In this document: one piece after another, positions 51,640-60,778 of the stretch | How positions within the stretch are numbered: the first letter of the stretch is position 1 | How the letters are laid out: each line of letters begins with the position of its first letter | DNA from: Sulfurospirillaceae bacterium | Lineage (GTDB): Bacteria > Campylobacterota > Campylobacteria > Campylobacterales > Sulfurospirillaceae | Assembly (NCBI GenBank): GCA_028684065.1 | Contig: JAQUGO010000001.1 | Coordinates: 372,001 to 436,000, forward strand | DNA: 64,000 bases | Direction: 5' to 3' | The notes under the pieces: generated by a model | Told to the model about the DNA's origin: nothing | What the model saw: only the letters and a program-made list of their open reading frames with translations | Database searches by the model: none | Translations under genes and position numbers: made by a program

Positions 51640-53880
51640 ATGCATGCAATGATTCTTCATTCACATCGCTGGCGATGGCGATATATTTTACCAGCACTCC
51701 TTATGATAGGACTTACGATTGCAAGTATTATTATCACCCTTTCAACGCTTCGTAAAGAAGCTATTTCCACCCATCGCAATATTGCGAAGCTTCATTCCTA
51801 TGCCTTTGAAGATATTTTCACACAAACAATCCAAAGTATTGACCATACGATGGATCGTATTCCTCATTTAAGTGATGACAAAACAACACCTCCAATCCTT
51901 GGTGATATTTTTAAAGATGTACTTCAAAATAGTCCGTATCTGCGCTCCTTTTCACTCGTTAATCAAGAAGGTGTTATTGAATTTAGTTCACATCAAGGCA
52001 ATCAAGGTAAACATATTATTTTAGATCATTTTTTGCCTATTCCTTCATTTAACAACATCCCTTTCCTCCGTATTGGCGCCCCATGGATAGGACGTGATTT
52101 TGATACGGCACAGCCTTCTTCCGACCAATCCATCACGCCCTTAGAAAGTACCTATTTTATTCCTATCATCAAAAAAGTTTTTTTTGACAAGCAACCCTAT
52201 TATCTCCTTGCGGCGCTTAATCCAGACTATTTTACCAACCGCTATACGCAAGTACTACCTAGTCCTAATGGTCTCGTCTCATTGTGGCGACTTGATGGAA
52301 TTTTATTGCTCTCTACAGACCTGACTCTTCCAATTGGTTTTTCCCATTTTGCTACTATCCATGAACAAGAAGATATGGTAAGGCATCTTGAACGCTCTTC
52401 ACATAACGCTATTAGCGCTTATCGATTGGCTAAATTAATGCCTTATATCGTCGAAGTTAAGATGGATCAAAACATTGCTTTAGGATATTGGGATCAAGAA
52501 CGCAATAAGATGCTCCTAGTTAGCATCCTTTTTATCTCTCTGTCAGGAATTTTAGGATTACTTCTGATTTTACGTACCGATAAAGAAGCGCAACGTCAAA
52601 AACAACAAAATTCGTATGAACACCAATTTCGTGTTGCCATGGAAGCAACACAAACAGGACTATGGACCTGGAATAGACAAAATGGTGTCATTACATGGGA
52701 TGAACAGTGTTATCATCTTTTAGGTTATAAGCCTTATTCCTTTGCAGCTTCTTTAGAAATGATTCAGTCCCTTACCCATCCTGAAGATGCTCAGCCTATG
52801 TTTTCCTCTAGGCTAATGCAAATTGATCTTCAAGGATGGTTTCTTGTTGAAAGACGGATGAAACATGCCAATGGTGCATGGGTTTGGGTACAAGTTCGTG
52901 GACGAGTTATCGAATATGACAAAGACAATATACCACTTTTTTTAACGGGTGTTTATATCAACATTGATACGCAAAAACAAGCTGAACAACTACGCTTAAA
53001 CTCGGTTGCTTTTGAAACAGAAGATGCTGTTTTAATAACCGATGCAACAGAAAAAATTATCAAAGTCAATCAAGCCTTTACACGAATTACAGGCTACACT
53101 TCTGAAGAAGTCATAGGAAAAACCCCTCGTATTCTCAAATCAGGTGAACACAATAGTGCCTTTTATAAAATGCTGTGGGAGTCCCTTTTAGAAAGAGGTT
53201 ATTGGCAGGGAGAACTGTGGAATAAACGTAAAAATGGTGAAGTTTATCCTGAACATATTACGATTACCGCTGTGAAAAATGCAGAAGGTATCGTGACTCA
53301 TTTTCTGGCTAATTTTAATGATATCACTTTGCGTAAAGCGGCGCAAAGACAAATCCATGAAATGGCATATCGAGACTCTCTCACGCGTCTTGCCAATCGC
53401 CATTTACTCCAAGAAAACATTCTCAAAGCCATTGAAAGAAACCAACAACAGCAAATTTATGGAGCTCTTATTTTTATCGACTTAGACCAATTCAAGCAAC
53501 TCAATGACACTCATGGTCATGATGCTGGCGATATGTTACTGATTCAAGTCTCAAGACGACTGCAAGATTGTACACGACAACACGATACCGTTGCGCGATT
53601 AGGAGGAGATGAATTTGTCATCTTACTTGAAGACCTTGGTTCTAACATTATGCAAGCTACCGAACAAACACACTCTGTGGCGCATAAAATTCTCACTTAT
53701 CTCAATAAACCTTTTGATTTAGCACAAGGAAACTATCATGTGGGGGCAAGCCTTGGAATCACACTCTTTGGTAAAACAATGCAAGATGCCGAGACCCTTA
53801 TCAAACAAGCCGATATAGCGATGTATACTTCCAAAGACAAAGGCCGCAATCAAATCTCTTTTTTCACGCCAGAAAGTTAA
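51640..53880 (+). CDS. Membrane diguanylate cyclase with periplasmic sensor and two PAS domains
   Basis: 746 residues. TM1 is near 10-32, then a periplasmic region of about 250 residues (Cache-like: LRSFSLVNQEGVIEFSS), TM2 near 290-310, PAS 1 (GLWTWNRQNGVITWDEQCYHLLGY), PAS 2 (AVLITDATEKIIKVNQAFTRITGYTSEEVIGK), then GGDEF. The active motif RLGGDEF is intact, with an I-site RQHD five residues before it. It ends after the GGDEF domain without EAL. Makes cyclic di-GMP, with input from the periplasm and probably from the solute-binding protein encoded just upstream. Operon continues 2 bp later into the kinase gene. Confidence 0.9.
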   Translation: MHAMILHSHRWRWRYILPALLMIGLTIASIIITLSTLRKEAISTHRNIAKLHSYAFEDIFTQTIQSIDHTMDRIPHLSDDKTTPPILGDIFKDVLQNSPYLRSFSLVNQEGVIEFSSHQGNQGKHIILDHFLPIPSFNNIPFLRIGAPWIGRDFDTAQPSSDQSITPLESTYFIPIIKKVFFDKQPYYLLAALNPDYFTNRYTQVLPSPNGLVSLWRLDGILLLSTDLTLPIGFSHFATIHEQEDMVRHLERSSHNAISAYRLAKLMPYIVEVKMDQNIALGYWDQERNKMLLVSILFISLSGILGLLLILRTDKEAQRQKQQNSYEHQFRVAMEATQTGLWTWNRQNGVITWDEQCYHLLGYKPYSFAASLEMIQSLTHPEDAQPMFSSRLMQIDLQGWFLVERRMKHANGAWVWVQVRGRVIEYDKDNIPLFLTGVYINIDTQKQAEQLRLNSVAFETEDAVLITDATEKIIKVNQAFTRITGYTSEEVIGKTPRILKSGEHNSAFYKMLWESLLERGYWQGELWNKRKNGEVYPEHITITAVKNAEGIVTHFLANFNDITLRKAAQRQIHEMAYRDSLTRLANRHLLQENILKAIERNQQQQIYGALIFIDLDQFKQLNDTHGHDAGDMLLIQVSRRLQDCTRQHDTVARLGGDEFVILLEDLGSNIMQATEQTHSVAHKILTYLNKPFDLAQGNYHVGASLGITLFGKTMQDAETLIKQADIAMYTSKDKGRNQISFFTPES

Positions 53881-53882
53881 AC

Positions 53883-54938
53883 ATGCCTTTATTCGATGTT
53901 TTAGAGTATATCCATTCCACGCCTATTTTAAAAGCATATTTTGGTATGGAGCCTTTACAGATTAAGGAAATAGGTGATGGTAATCTCAATTTTATTTTTA
54001 GAGTAGGCACACCATACAAAAGTCTTATCATCAAATATGCCCCTCCCTATCTTCGGTTGCTAGGTAAAAATTTTAAACTCCCACAAGAGAGAGTTTGTGT
54101 TGAAATGCACACCATGTCTTACTTTAAATCCATAGCCCCAGAGTATCTCCCCACTATTTATCACCTCGATGAGAAAGCATTTTTATTCGCGATGGAGGAT
54201 TTAGAAGGATTTGAGACTTTACAAAAAATGCGACTAGATAAAAATATTTCTACTGAAGTCTATGAAAAACTAGGCGATTTTTTAAAAAAAGTCTATACAC
54301 ATACACCGCCTTTACATGCACGTGACTATTATGAAAATGCTACCCTGAAACAAATCAGTGAAAACTATATATTTCGTTTTCCTCATATAGCCAACCATGA
54401 AGCGCTTTGCGTACCAGAATTTTTTAAACCACTTCCAAAAGATGAAGCCTTTTTGGAAGGGATAAAAGCCTTAACCCATCTTTTTTTATATGCCAATGAA
54501 ACTCTTATCCATGGGGATTTGCATACTGGCTCTGTGATGATAAAAGAAAATACCATCGCTATTATTGATGCAGAATTTTCTTTTTTTGGACCAGTAGGTT
54601 TTGATATGGGAAATCTCTTTGCACACATTCTTTTTGGTGAAATTTATGCTTTGTTAGAAGGTAAAATTGTTGACTGGGAAGAAGCTATTCGTACACTATG
54701 GCAAGGTTTTGGTGGCAATGAAAAAATCCTACAAAGTAGTGTGGGTTTTTGTGGCGCTGAACTTTTCCGCCGTTTACTTGTACCTTCTAAAGCTAAACCT
54801 TTAGAAGCTATAACCCAGCAAAAGCATAAAGAAAAAGCGTATCATTTGGTTGATGCCCTTTGTATTGATTTGGTTTCAAACTATACCCATATCACGCATA
54901 TCGAAGATTTCCTTACACGTCTCAAAAGGTATCTATGA
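53883..54938 (+). CDS. S-methyl-5-thioribose kinase-like sugar kinase (MtnK family)
   Basis: 351 residues of the aminoglycoside-phosphotransferase/MtnK fold. IKEIGDGNLNFIFRV is the MtnK nucleotide-binding loop, followed by SLIIKYAPPYLR, the Brenner-type catalytic motif LIHGDLHTGSVMI and metal motif IIDAEFSFFGPVGFDMGNLFAHI (DAEF where MtnK usually has DPEF). MtnK phosphorylates methylthioribose at C1. No other methionine-salvage gene is adjacent; the next gene (overlapping by 4 bp) is a double glycosyltransferase tied to arsenosugar loci. A 5-substituted ribose other than methylthioribose, such as an arsenical one, is therefore a plausible substrate (inference). Confidence 0.82.
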   Translation: MPLFDVLEYIHSTPILKAYFGMEPLQIKEIGDGNLNFIFRVGTPYKSLIIKYAPPYLRLLGKNFKLPQERVCVEMHTMSYFKSIAPEYLPTIYHLDEKAFLFAMEDLEGFETLQKMRLDKNISTEVYEKLGDFLKKVYTHTPPLHARDYYENATLKQISENYIFRFPHIANHEALCVPEFFKPLPKDEAFLEGIKALTHLFLYANETLIHGDLHTGSVMIKENTIAIIDAEFSFFGPVGFDMGNLFAHILFGEIYALLEGKIVDWEEAIRTLWQGFGGNEKILQSSVGFCGAELFRRLLVPSKAKPLEAITQQKHKEKAYHLVDALCIDLVSNYTHITHIEDFLTRLKRYL

Positions 54939-56227
54939 ATCAAAATGCCCTCATCTATTTTATCAAAGCACCCCTTTTAGGTAAAGTTAAAACGCGTCTT
55001 GCTAAAAGCATTGGCGACGAAATGGCGCGTATGTTTTACGAATCCTTTGTAAAACGACTTTTGAGTCGTCAACCTCAAAACTGTGATATTTTGATTGCAT
55101 ATGATGATGGTGGGCTACCATGCAAACTCCCTACCTATTTGGAAAATCGCACGCTTTTTTTACAAGCCAAAGGCGATTTAGGGTATAAAATGAGTGACTC
55201 TTTTAAGCACGTTTTCAACCTTGGATACACCCAAGCTATACTAGTAGGTTCCGATATTCCTGACGTGGATGAAGTGGTTTTAGAAGAGGCTTTAAGCCTG
55301 TTAAATGATAGTGATGCGGTGCTCTGCCCTACTTTTGATGGCGGCTATTATCTGATTGGGTTTCATGCAAAGACCTTTACATGTAAAGCTTTCGAAGGCA
55401 TTATGTATAGTCAAAATGATGTTTTTGCCAAAACGCTACAACAACTCTACCCTTTGCATGTAAAGCACGGGAAGATGCTTAGAGACATTGATACGCTTGA
55501 TGATATCAAAGCCTACGCACCACAGATTTTGCCACAACTTCCACACATCAGCGTTATCATTCCGGTCTATTATGAAGATGAAACATTGCTTCAAACGATT
55601 AAAACAATACACCAAAATGCAGAGCAAAATAACTTCGAAGTCATCGTCATTGACACACTTGAAAATACCACACTCAATCGTTTACAAGTCAAGGATAAGG
55701 ATAGTCGAATAGGATTTGCACCTAAAGGTAGAGCCTCGCAGATGAATGAAGGAGCACTCATGGCACAAGGTGACATTCTTATTTTTGTGCACGCCGACAC
55801 GCACCTTCCAAAAGCATGGGATACCTTGATTGAAAAAGCCTTACATGCAAACAAAGCAGGCGCATTTTCACTCGGCATTGACGACACGCATTACGCCCTT
55901 CGCGTTATCGAAACCATGGCAAATATTCGCACAAGAATGACGAAAATCCCCTACGGCGACCAAGTCCATTTTTTGACCGCATCGTTTTTTAAAGAACTAG
56001 GTTACTACGCAAAAATCCCTTTGATGGAAGATGTAGAGCTAATGAAACGCATCAAAAAACAAGGTGAGCCAATCGCCCTTTTGAAGGAAAAAGTCTTAAC
56101 ATCATCACGAAGATGGCATAAAGAAGGCATTTTTTACACTACACTTCGAAACCGAGTTATCAGCTTTTTATATTGGGTAGGCATTCATCCAAAGCACTTC
56201 ATAAAGCGTTATAAATCGCACCGTTAA
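54935..56227 (+). CDS. Fusion of TIGR04282 and TIGR04283 glycosyltransferases
   Basis: 430 residues. The N-terminal about 195 match the TIGR04282 (CofC-like nucleotidyl/glycosyltransferase) family: FIKAPLLGKVKTRLAKSIG, ILVGSDIPDV, CPTFDGGYYLIGFH, RDIDTLDDI. The C-terminal about 230 match TIGR04283 (GT2): ISVIIPVYYEDETL, PKGRASQMNEGALMAQGDILIFVHADTHLP, PYGDQVHFLTASFFKELGY, MEDVELMKRIKKQG. Both families were named as rSAM/selenodomain-associated transferases and are now annotated with arsenosugar biosynthesis. The start overlaps the kinase stop (ATGA). Last gene of its operon. Expected to attach or process a sugar made by the neighbouring enzymes. Confidence 0.87.
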   Translation: MNQNALIYFIKAPLLGKVKTRLAKSIGDEMARMFYESFVKRLLSRQPQNCDILIAYDDGGLPCKLPTYLENRTLFLQAKGDLGYKMSDSFKHVFNLGYTQAILVGSDIPDVDEVVLEEALSLLNDSDAVLCPTFDGGYYLIGFHAKTFTCKAFEGIMYSQNDVFAKTLQQLYPLHVKHGKMLRDIDTLDDIKAYAPQILPQLPHISVIIPVYYEDETLLQTIKTIHQNAEQNNFEVIVIDTLENTTLNRLQVKDKDSRIGFAPKGRASQMNEGALMAQGDILIFVHADTHLPKAWDTLIEKALHANKAGAFSLGIDDTHYALRVIETMANIRTRMTKIPYGDQVHFLTASFFKELGYYAKIPLMEDVELMKRIKKQGEPIALLKEKVLTSSRRWHKEGIFYTTLRNRVISFLYWVGIHPKHFIKRYKSHR

Positions 56228-56370
56228 GTTTCTCTAACAAATCTCTTTTTCTAAATTGCTACACAAAACTATTTAAAGAAGTTTAAAACGATATTTCCAT
56301 CTATTTGAGCGTTTTACGGATGATAAATGGCTCTCATTTTGACTTCTCATCTAAGGCATTGATAAGTCAA

Positions 56371-57654
56371 TTAAATGCTTGAAACTAGATTTTTAGAGAT
56401 GAGATACAGCACGAGCACACATGCCAGATAGCTTTTGATAAGAAAGGTCACATTGAGCTTTAAAACTTCACGTGTACTGACATCATATCTTGCTTGTAAC
56501 GTGAGATTGACCCCTGAAAAAGGAGATGTTGAAACAGTCGTTGCCCATGCCATCAAAAAAGTTACGGCAACAAGTGTATGGTCAAAGCCTTGCAACATGT
56601 GTCCAAAAATGGAGATGGAGATAATGGCATGCACACCTAACATGGATAAGATGATAAAAACAAACAACACTAAAGCCGCCACTTTATAATCATAATAATC
56701 AAAGGGAAAGCCAAATCCCAAGCCTTGAAAAATTGTACTGGCGCTCACACCAAAAACCCCCGCAATGAGAAATAAAGAGATTTCTGTTTTCATACGAGGA
56801 AGCTCGGCATGAAGATGGTGTGAAAAACTTTCTATGGCGCTTTGTATCCCCTCTTTGATAGGCAAAACAATACATGCTAAAGCAATGCAAAAAAGCGCAA
56901 CAAGAACAATGATTTTAATATTGGGGAAAAAATGATTCGTGAGAAGCACACAAAACGCTAACGAAAAAGGCAAAATCAGATTTTGATAATGCAGAGGATA
57001 CCCCTCAAAGTGAAGCAGATTTTTATCCCTTCGTACTTCTACGTAGGTGAGCAAAAAAGCTACTAATGCCATAAAAAGACCACTGCTTATCACATAGATA
57101 AGATTGACTTTGGGTGTAAACGTAACGGCCGCACCAAAAGCAACAAAAAAAGGAGACCAATACGCATCTGAACTAAATGCTCTTGTCAATAAAATAATCT
57201 GCAAATGACTAAGCTTCTTGGTTTTTTGGTAAAACTTATCCGCAATGAGTAAAAGCGCTGAAAGGTTAATCACTGAGGCAAAAAGATGTAAACTAATATA
57301 TGTCTTGATAAAAGCATTTTTGCCTTTAGGGGGATTGGTAATTTTCTCATTTTTGGGCGTTGTGATCAGTCGTAAAAAGCCCACACCAATTAACAGCACA
57401 ATTAAGTACTGATTAATCGAAGCAAGCGCCTTAATATTGATAGGATACGCATTGATTTTAGCGACAAGGAGGAGTACAACAGAAAACGCTATCAATATTA
57501 AAAGGATATTTTTATTGCGCAACGATGAAAAGAGTAAGACAACACTCAACCACAAAGGAAGGGCACTTATGACAACCCACTCTTGATTGAAAAAGTAGCT
57601 ATAAAATGTCGCTATAAAAGAGAGAAAGATAAGATAACCTGAGATTTTTTGCAT
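56371..57654 (-). CDS. Polytopic membrane transport protein, family uncertain
   Basis: 427 residues with about 11-12 hydrophobic helices. The TM pattern (two related halves, a helix break at SDAYWSPFFVAFGAA, and a second at WATTVSTSPFSGVNLTLQARY) resembles ion-transporter (IT) superfamily permeases such as ArsB, NhaD and DASS proteins. I cannot name the substrate. It is convergent with the glycosyltransferase gene and lies about 80 bp from the EamA transporter gene in the same orientation. Membership in the ArsB-like superfamily would fit the arsenic theme next door but is not shown. Confidence 0.6.
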   Translation of the reverse strand: MQKISGYLIFLSFIATFYSYFFNQEWVVISALPLWLSVVLLFSSLRNKNILLILIAFSVVLLLVAKINAYPINIKALASINQYLIVLLIGVGFLRLITTPKNEKITNPPKGKNAFIKTYISLHLFASVINLSALLLIADKFYQKTKKLSHLQIILLTRAFSSDAYWSPFFVAFGAAVTFTPKVNLIYVISSGLFMALVAFLLTYVEVRRDKNLLHFEGYPLHYQNLILPFSLAFCVLLTNHFFPNIKIIVLVALFCIALACIVLPIKEGIQSAIESFSHHLHAELPRMKTEISLFLIAGVFGVSASTIFQGLGFGFPFDYYDYKVAALVLFVFIILSMLGVHAIISISIFGHMLQGFDHTLVAVTFLMAWATTVSTSPFSGVNLTLQARYDVSTREVLKLNVTFLIKSYLACVLVLYLISKNLVSSI

Positions 57655-57731
57655 GGAAGATTATACCTTTTTTAGTTTACACTAGCTCTAAAAAATATTA
57701 TTAAATTTTCACCTTGAGGTGACTTTATTCT

Positions 57732-58607
57732 TCATTTTTTCATCTTGTCTAACAGCATTTTTCCATAAAGTCCAACGATAAGCCCTGAAACAATAAGAAT
57801 AGCCGCACCAACTTTCCACATCGGTACACTCTCTTTTAGAATAATAGCTGAGGAGCTAAAACCAAAGATAGGCACAAGGAGAGTAAAAGGTGCAACACTA
57901 GAAGAAGGATGACGACTAAGAAGCCAACTCCACACGGCAAAACCAAATAAGGTTACAGGATAAACCAGATACGCAACAACCCCTATCGTTTGCCATGAAA
58001 GACTTAGGAGTGTTTGGACATTCCAAAGATTGCCTTCAAGCACTAAAGATAACAACAGCAGTGGTGGCCATGCTACAAAGCTTCCCCAAATAACCAATGG
58101 TAGCATCTCTACTTGTCCTATTCGTTTGGAAACCAAATTGCCAGCGGCCCATGATAGTGCGGCAAGTTCGACTAAAAAAAGGCCATAAAAATTGACATCG
58201 CCTCCCGTATTTGCCCCAACTAATCCAATGCCTGAAAAGGCCAAAATACCACCAAAAATTTGCCAACGGGTAATGCTTTCTTTTAAAAAATAAACGGCTA
58301 AAAAGGCTGTAAAAAAAACCTGTGTTTGCAAGCTCAGTGATGCAATACCAGAACTCACACCAACATACATACCCGTGAAAAGAAATACAAAATCTAAAGT
58401 GAACATAAATAGTCCGTATAAAAAAAGCATCTTCCACGAAACATTGGGGCGTTTTACAAAAAAAATCGCGGGAAATGAAGCAAAGAAAAAGCGTAAAAAA
58501 GTGAGTAAAATAGGTGGTACTTCTTGAAGGCCTATCTGAATGACAACAAAATTGACACCCCAAAAAGCGATAACAAGAAGAGCAAGAAGGCTATGGGAAA
58601 AAGGCAT
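57732..58607 (-). CDS. EamA/DMT-family metabolite exporter
   Basis: 291 residues, ten hydrophobic helices as two EamA repeats: the first (WGVNFVVIQIGLQEVPPILLTFLRFFFA) and the second (LSWAAGNLVSKRIG, TLLVPIFGFSSSAIILKE). The C-terminus is positively charged. Family members export amino acids and other metabolites; this one is closest in pattern to the YdeD/EamA O-acetylserine-cysteine exporters. Stands between a transporter of uncertain family and the sensor gene; no operon link is evident. Confidence 0.87.
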   Translation of the reverse strand: MPFSHSLLALLVIAFWGVNFVVIQIGLQEVPPILLTFLRFFFASFPAIFFVKRPNVSWKMLFLYGLFMFTLDFVFLFTGMYVGVSSGIASLSLQTQVFFTAFLAVYFLKESITRWQIFGGILAFSGIGLVGANTGGDVNFYGLFLVELAALSWAAGNLVSKRIGQVEMLPLVIWGSFVAWPPLLLLSLVLEGNLWNVQTLLSLSWQTIGVVAYLVYPVTLFGFAVWSWLLSRHPSSSVAPFTLLVPIFGFSSSAIILKESVPMWKVGAAILIVSGLIVGLYGKMLLDKMKK

Positions 58608-58674
58608 GAAACTTCCTTAGGATAGTACAAAGGGAACATCATGGCATCCCACTTTTAAGCAATATTATAGTCCT

Positions 58675-60051
58675 TCATTGCTTTATCTCTTCATACTGAT
58701 CTGATGAATTTTCAACCATGACATTCAAATTTTTCTTAAGTTTTTGAAGCATTTTAGTGACATGCATAAGATTTTCTGTTGATTGAATAGCAATATCTTC
58801 TGTTGCATTAACATTTTTGCCAAATTGTTTTTTTTCATTTTCGTCAATACCCATATCCTCTATCGCATCTTCAACTTCTTCAGCGATTTGTTGTAATTGG
58901 GCAATAGCATTTTCCGCTTTTTTAAGAGCATCTTCGGAGTCTTTCATAGCACCATTAACTTTATGAACAAACTGTGAAATATGGGAAGAGGCTTCTTTAA
59001 GCTCATCTTCACTGCTATCGGCTAAAATAACAGGTTGGCTCGTCATAGCACTAATGTCACCGTGGGCCAACTCTTTGGCTTTTTGCACAAAATTTTCCAA
59101 GTGTTCAATAATCTCCTTGGTCATTACAAACGCGTATAAAATGATGACTAGGCCAATGATAAGGGCTATGTATTGGAATTTTAAAAACATGTCATTTTTA
59201 TGCTCACTATGATCGGTATAGAGCCAAACAGCATCATCCATAGCATTCAGAAGCTGAACATTTTTTTCATAGATATAGGCTAAATGCTTATTAATCTCGC
59301 CTTCCATAGAAACAAGGCGGTCAAGGTAAAGTGTGTAATCTTCCCAATAAGTATAGGTCTCTTTAACAATGTCGTAAACTTCAGGTGCATTTTTAACGGC
59401 AGGGTCCTCTAAAAAATTTTTGAGTGTTTTATCATACAGTGCTTTCGCATCGTTATATACAAGCAAATCTTGGCCACTTGCCGTACGTAAATATCGACTA
59501 ATGTAAAGCCCCATGCGTTGGGAAAGCATACGTTGGCGACCGGAAAGGTCAATGTGTACATTGCTTAAATTGGCTTTCACCATGTGTTGGACTATACTAT
59601 CAGATAAAATCAGTAATTTCTCAATGCGCCCTGTTAAAACTTCTGTATCGGGACGAACTTTTTCGATACCATTTTTGAGTTGCGTTATCTCTTCTTTAAA
59701 AGGATTCCAATACCCCATAACTTCTTCTAGTTTAGTTTTAATTTTTTCATTTTGCGGAGCGTAAATACCCTTTGTATCATTGCCATAGAGCAAATCATTA
59801 AGACTATTTTCAAACAAACTGACCGCACTGTTAAGTTCGCGAAAATCATTGCTGTGACGATGGACAATAAAAATAACCTCTTTGCTCATTTTTTGTGAAA
59901 GCATACGCTGTTTACCTGCAATGTTAATAATATACGAATCTTTTTTACTCATCTGATTCATCATTACGGTTAAACCAATAATAAAAACAATAACAAAGGA
60001 GAGAAGTCCTCCAGCTAATTTCATCTTAGCGCTAATAGCAGTTGGTTTCAT
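58675..60051 (-). CDS. PilJ/NarX-type membrane sensor without recognised output domain
   Basis: 458 residues. TM1 is near 14-32 and TM2 near 292-312, with a periplasmic helical domain between. This domain carries two PilJ-N motifs: NIAGKQRMLSQKMSK (residues about 41-55) and DLSGRQRMLSQRMGLY, akin to the NarX/NarQ nitrate-binding P-box. After TM2 there is a HAMP-like stretch and about 100 residues of coiled coil (EDALKKAENAIAQLQQIAEEVEDAIEDMG), but no kinase, MCP tip or GGDEF. Nine bases downstream of a Crp/Fnr gene, behind nrfA, ccsBA and nrfJ. A nitrate/nitrite sensor acting through a partner is inferred. Confidence 0.78.
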   Translation of the reverse strand: MKPTAISAKMKLAGGLLSFVIVFIIGLTVMMNQMSKKDSYIINIAGKQRMLSQKMSKEVIFIVHRHSNDFRELNSAVSLFENSLNDLLYGNDTKGIYAPQNEKIKTKLEEVMGYWNPFKEEITQLKNGIEKVRPDTEVLTGRIEKLLILSDSIVQHMVKANLSNVHIDLSGRQRMLSQRMGLYISRYLRTASGQDLLVYNDAKALYDKTLKNFLEDPAVKNAPEVYDIVKETYTYWEDYTLYLDRLVSMEGEINKHLAYIYEKNVQLLNAMDDAVWLYTDHSEHKNDMFLKFQYIALIIGLVIILYAFVMTKEIIEHLENFVQKAKELAHGDISAMTSQPVILADSSEDELKEASSHISQFVHKVNGAMKDSEDALKKAENAIAQLQQIAEEVEDAIEDMGIDENEKKQFGKNVNATEDIAIQSTENLMHVTKMLQKLKKNLNVMVENSSDQYEEIKQ

Positions 60052-60060
60052 AAAATGCCT

Positions 60061-60726
60061 CTATTCATAAATATCTTTTAGTTCTTGAATGTTTAAAATG
60101 ACAACACTATTTTTTTCAATTTCAATAGTGCCATTACGCGTCAATTTATTTAAAATGCGCGAAAGTGTCTCAGGCTGAATGTGCAACATGTAAGCAATTT
60201 CATGTTTTTTAAGCTTGTTAAAGGTTTGCAACTCATTGACCAACATGTGAGCCACTTTAGCCGTACCATCGAATACCACATCACGACTGATAATACACTG
60301 CATCTGCTGTATCATCGAAAAAGATTCTTCTAAAATTTTGCCCATGAGTTGATGATTGGAATAAATCATGTCACGAAAGGGGGCGCTTTGGATGATAAGA
60401 ATTTGACTCTCTTCCAAAAATTCAGCATTAGCGTAACAACTCACAAAAAATTTATCAGTTAATTTGGAAACATTGTAAATCAATGAATGGGAGTAGAGTT
60501 TATATAAAAATATTTCGTTATCGAAACGGTCTACTTTGTAAAATTTGATAGAACCATGGATAATATAATAGATAGAATCTTTATTATCTTTTTCATAAAA
60601 AAGTACATCGCCTTCTTGATATGTTTTGACACTAGAGAAGGAGGCGATTTTATCAATATCACTCAATGATAGAGATTCAAAGAGAGGCAAGTTAGCAAGA
60701 ATCTCTTGACTTTCAATACTTTGCAT
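60061..60726 (-). CDS. Crp/Fnr family transcription regulator
   Basis: 221 residues. Cyclic-nucleotide-fold sensor domain (residues 10-130), dimerisation helix, and C-terminal winged helix with recognition helix IQPETLSRILNKL. The E-x-x-S-R triad is that of FNR and Crp, which read TTGAT or TGTGA half-sites. FNR-type N-terminal cysteines are missing, so it is not an FNR-type iron-sulfur sensor; haem- or ligand-based sensing (as in NssR-like or DNR-like proteins) is possible. Lies between nrfJ and the PilJ sensor. Its predicted site matches the box found at napA, so it is a candidate activator of both nap and nrf. Confidence 0.88.
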   Translation of the reverse strand: MQSIESQEILANLPLFESLSLSDIDKIASFSSVKTYQEGDVLFYEKDNKDSIYYIIHGSIKFYKVDRFDNEIFLYKLYSHSLIYNVSKLTDKFFVSCYANAEFLEESQILIIQSAPFRDMIYSNHQLMGKILEESFSMIQQMQCIISRDVVFDGTAKVAHMLVNELQTFNKLKKHEIAYMLHIQPETLSRILNKLTRNGTIEIEKNSVVILNIQELKDIYE

Positions 60727-60778
60727 TATATTCCTCTTTTAGGCGCTAAGCTATTGAAGTGATTATAATACATTTTTC

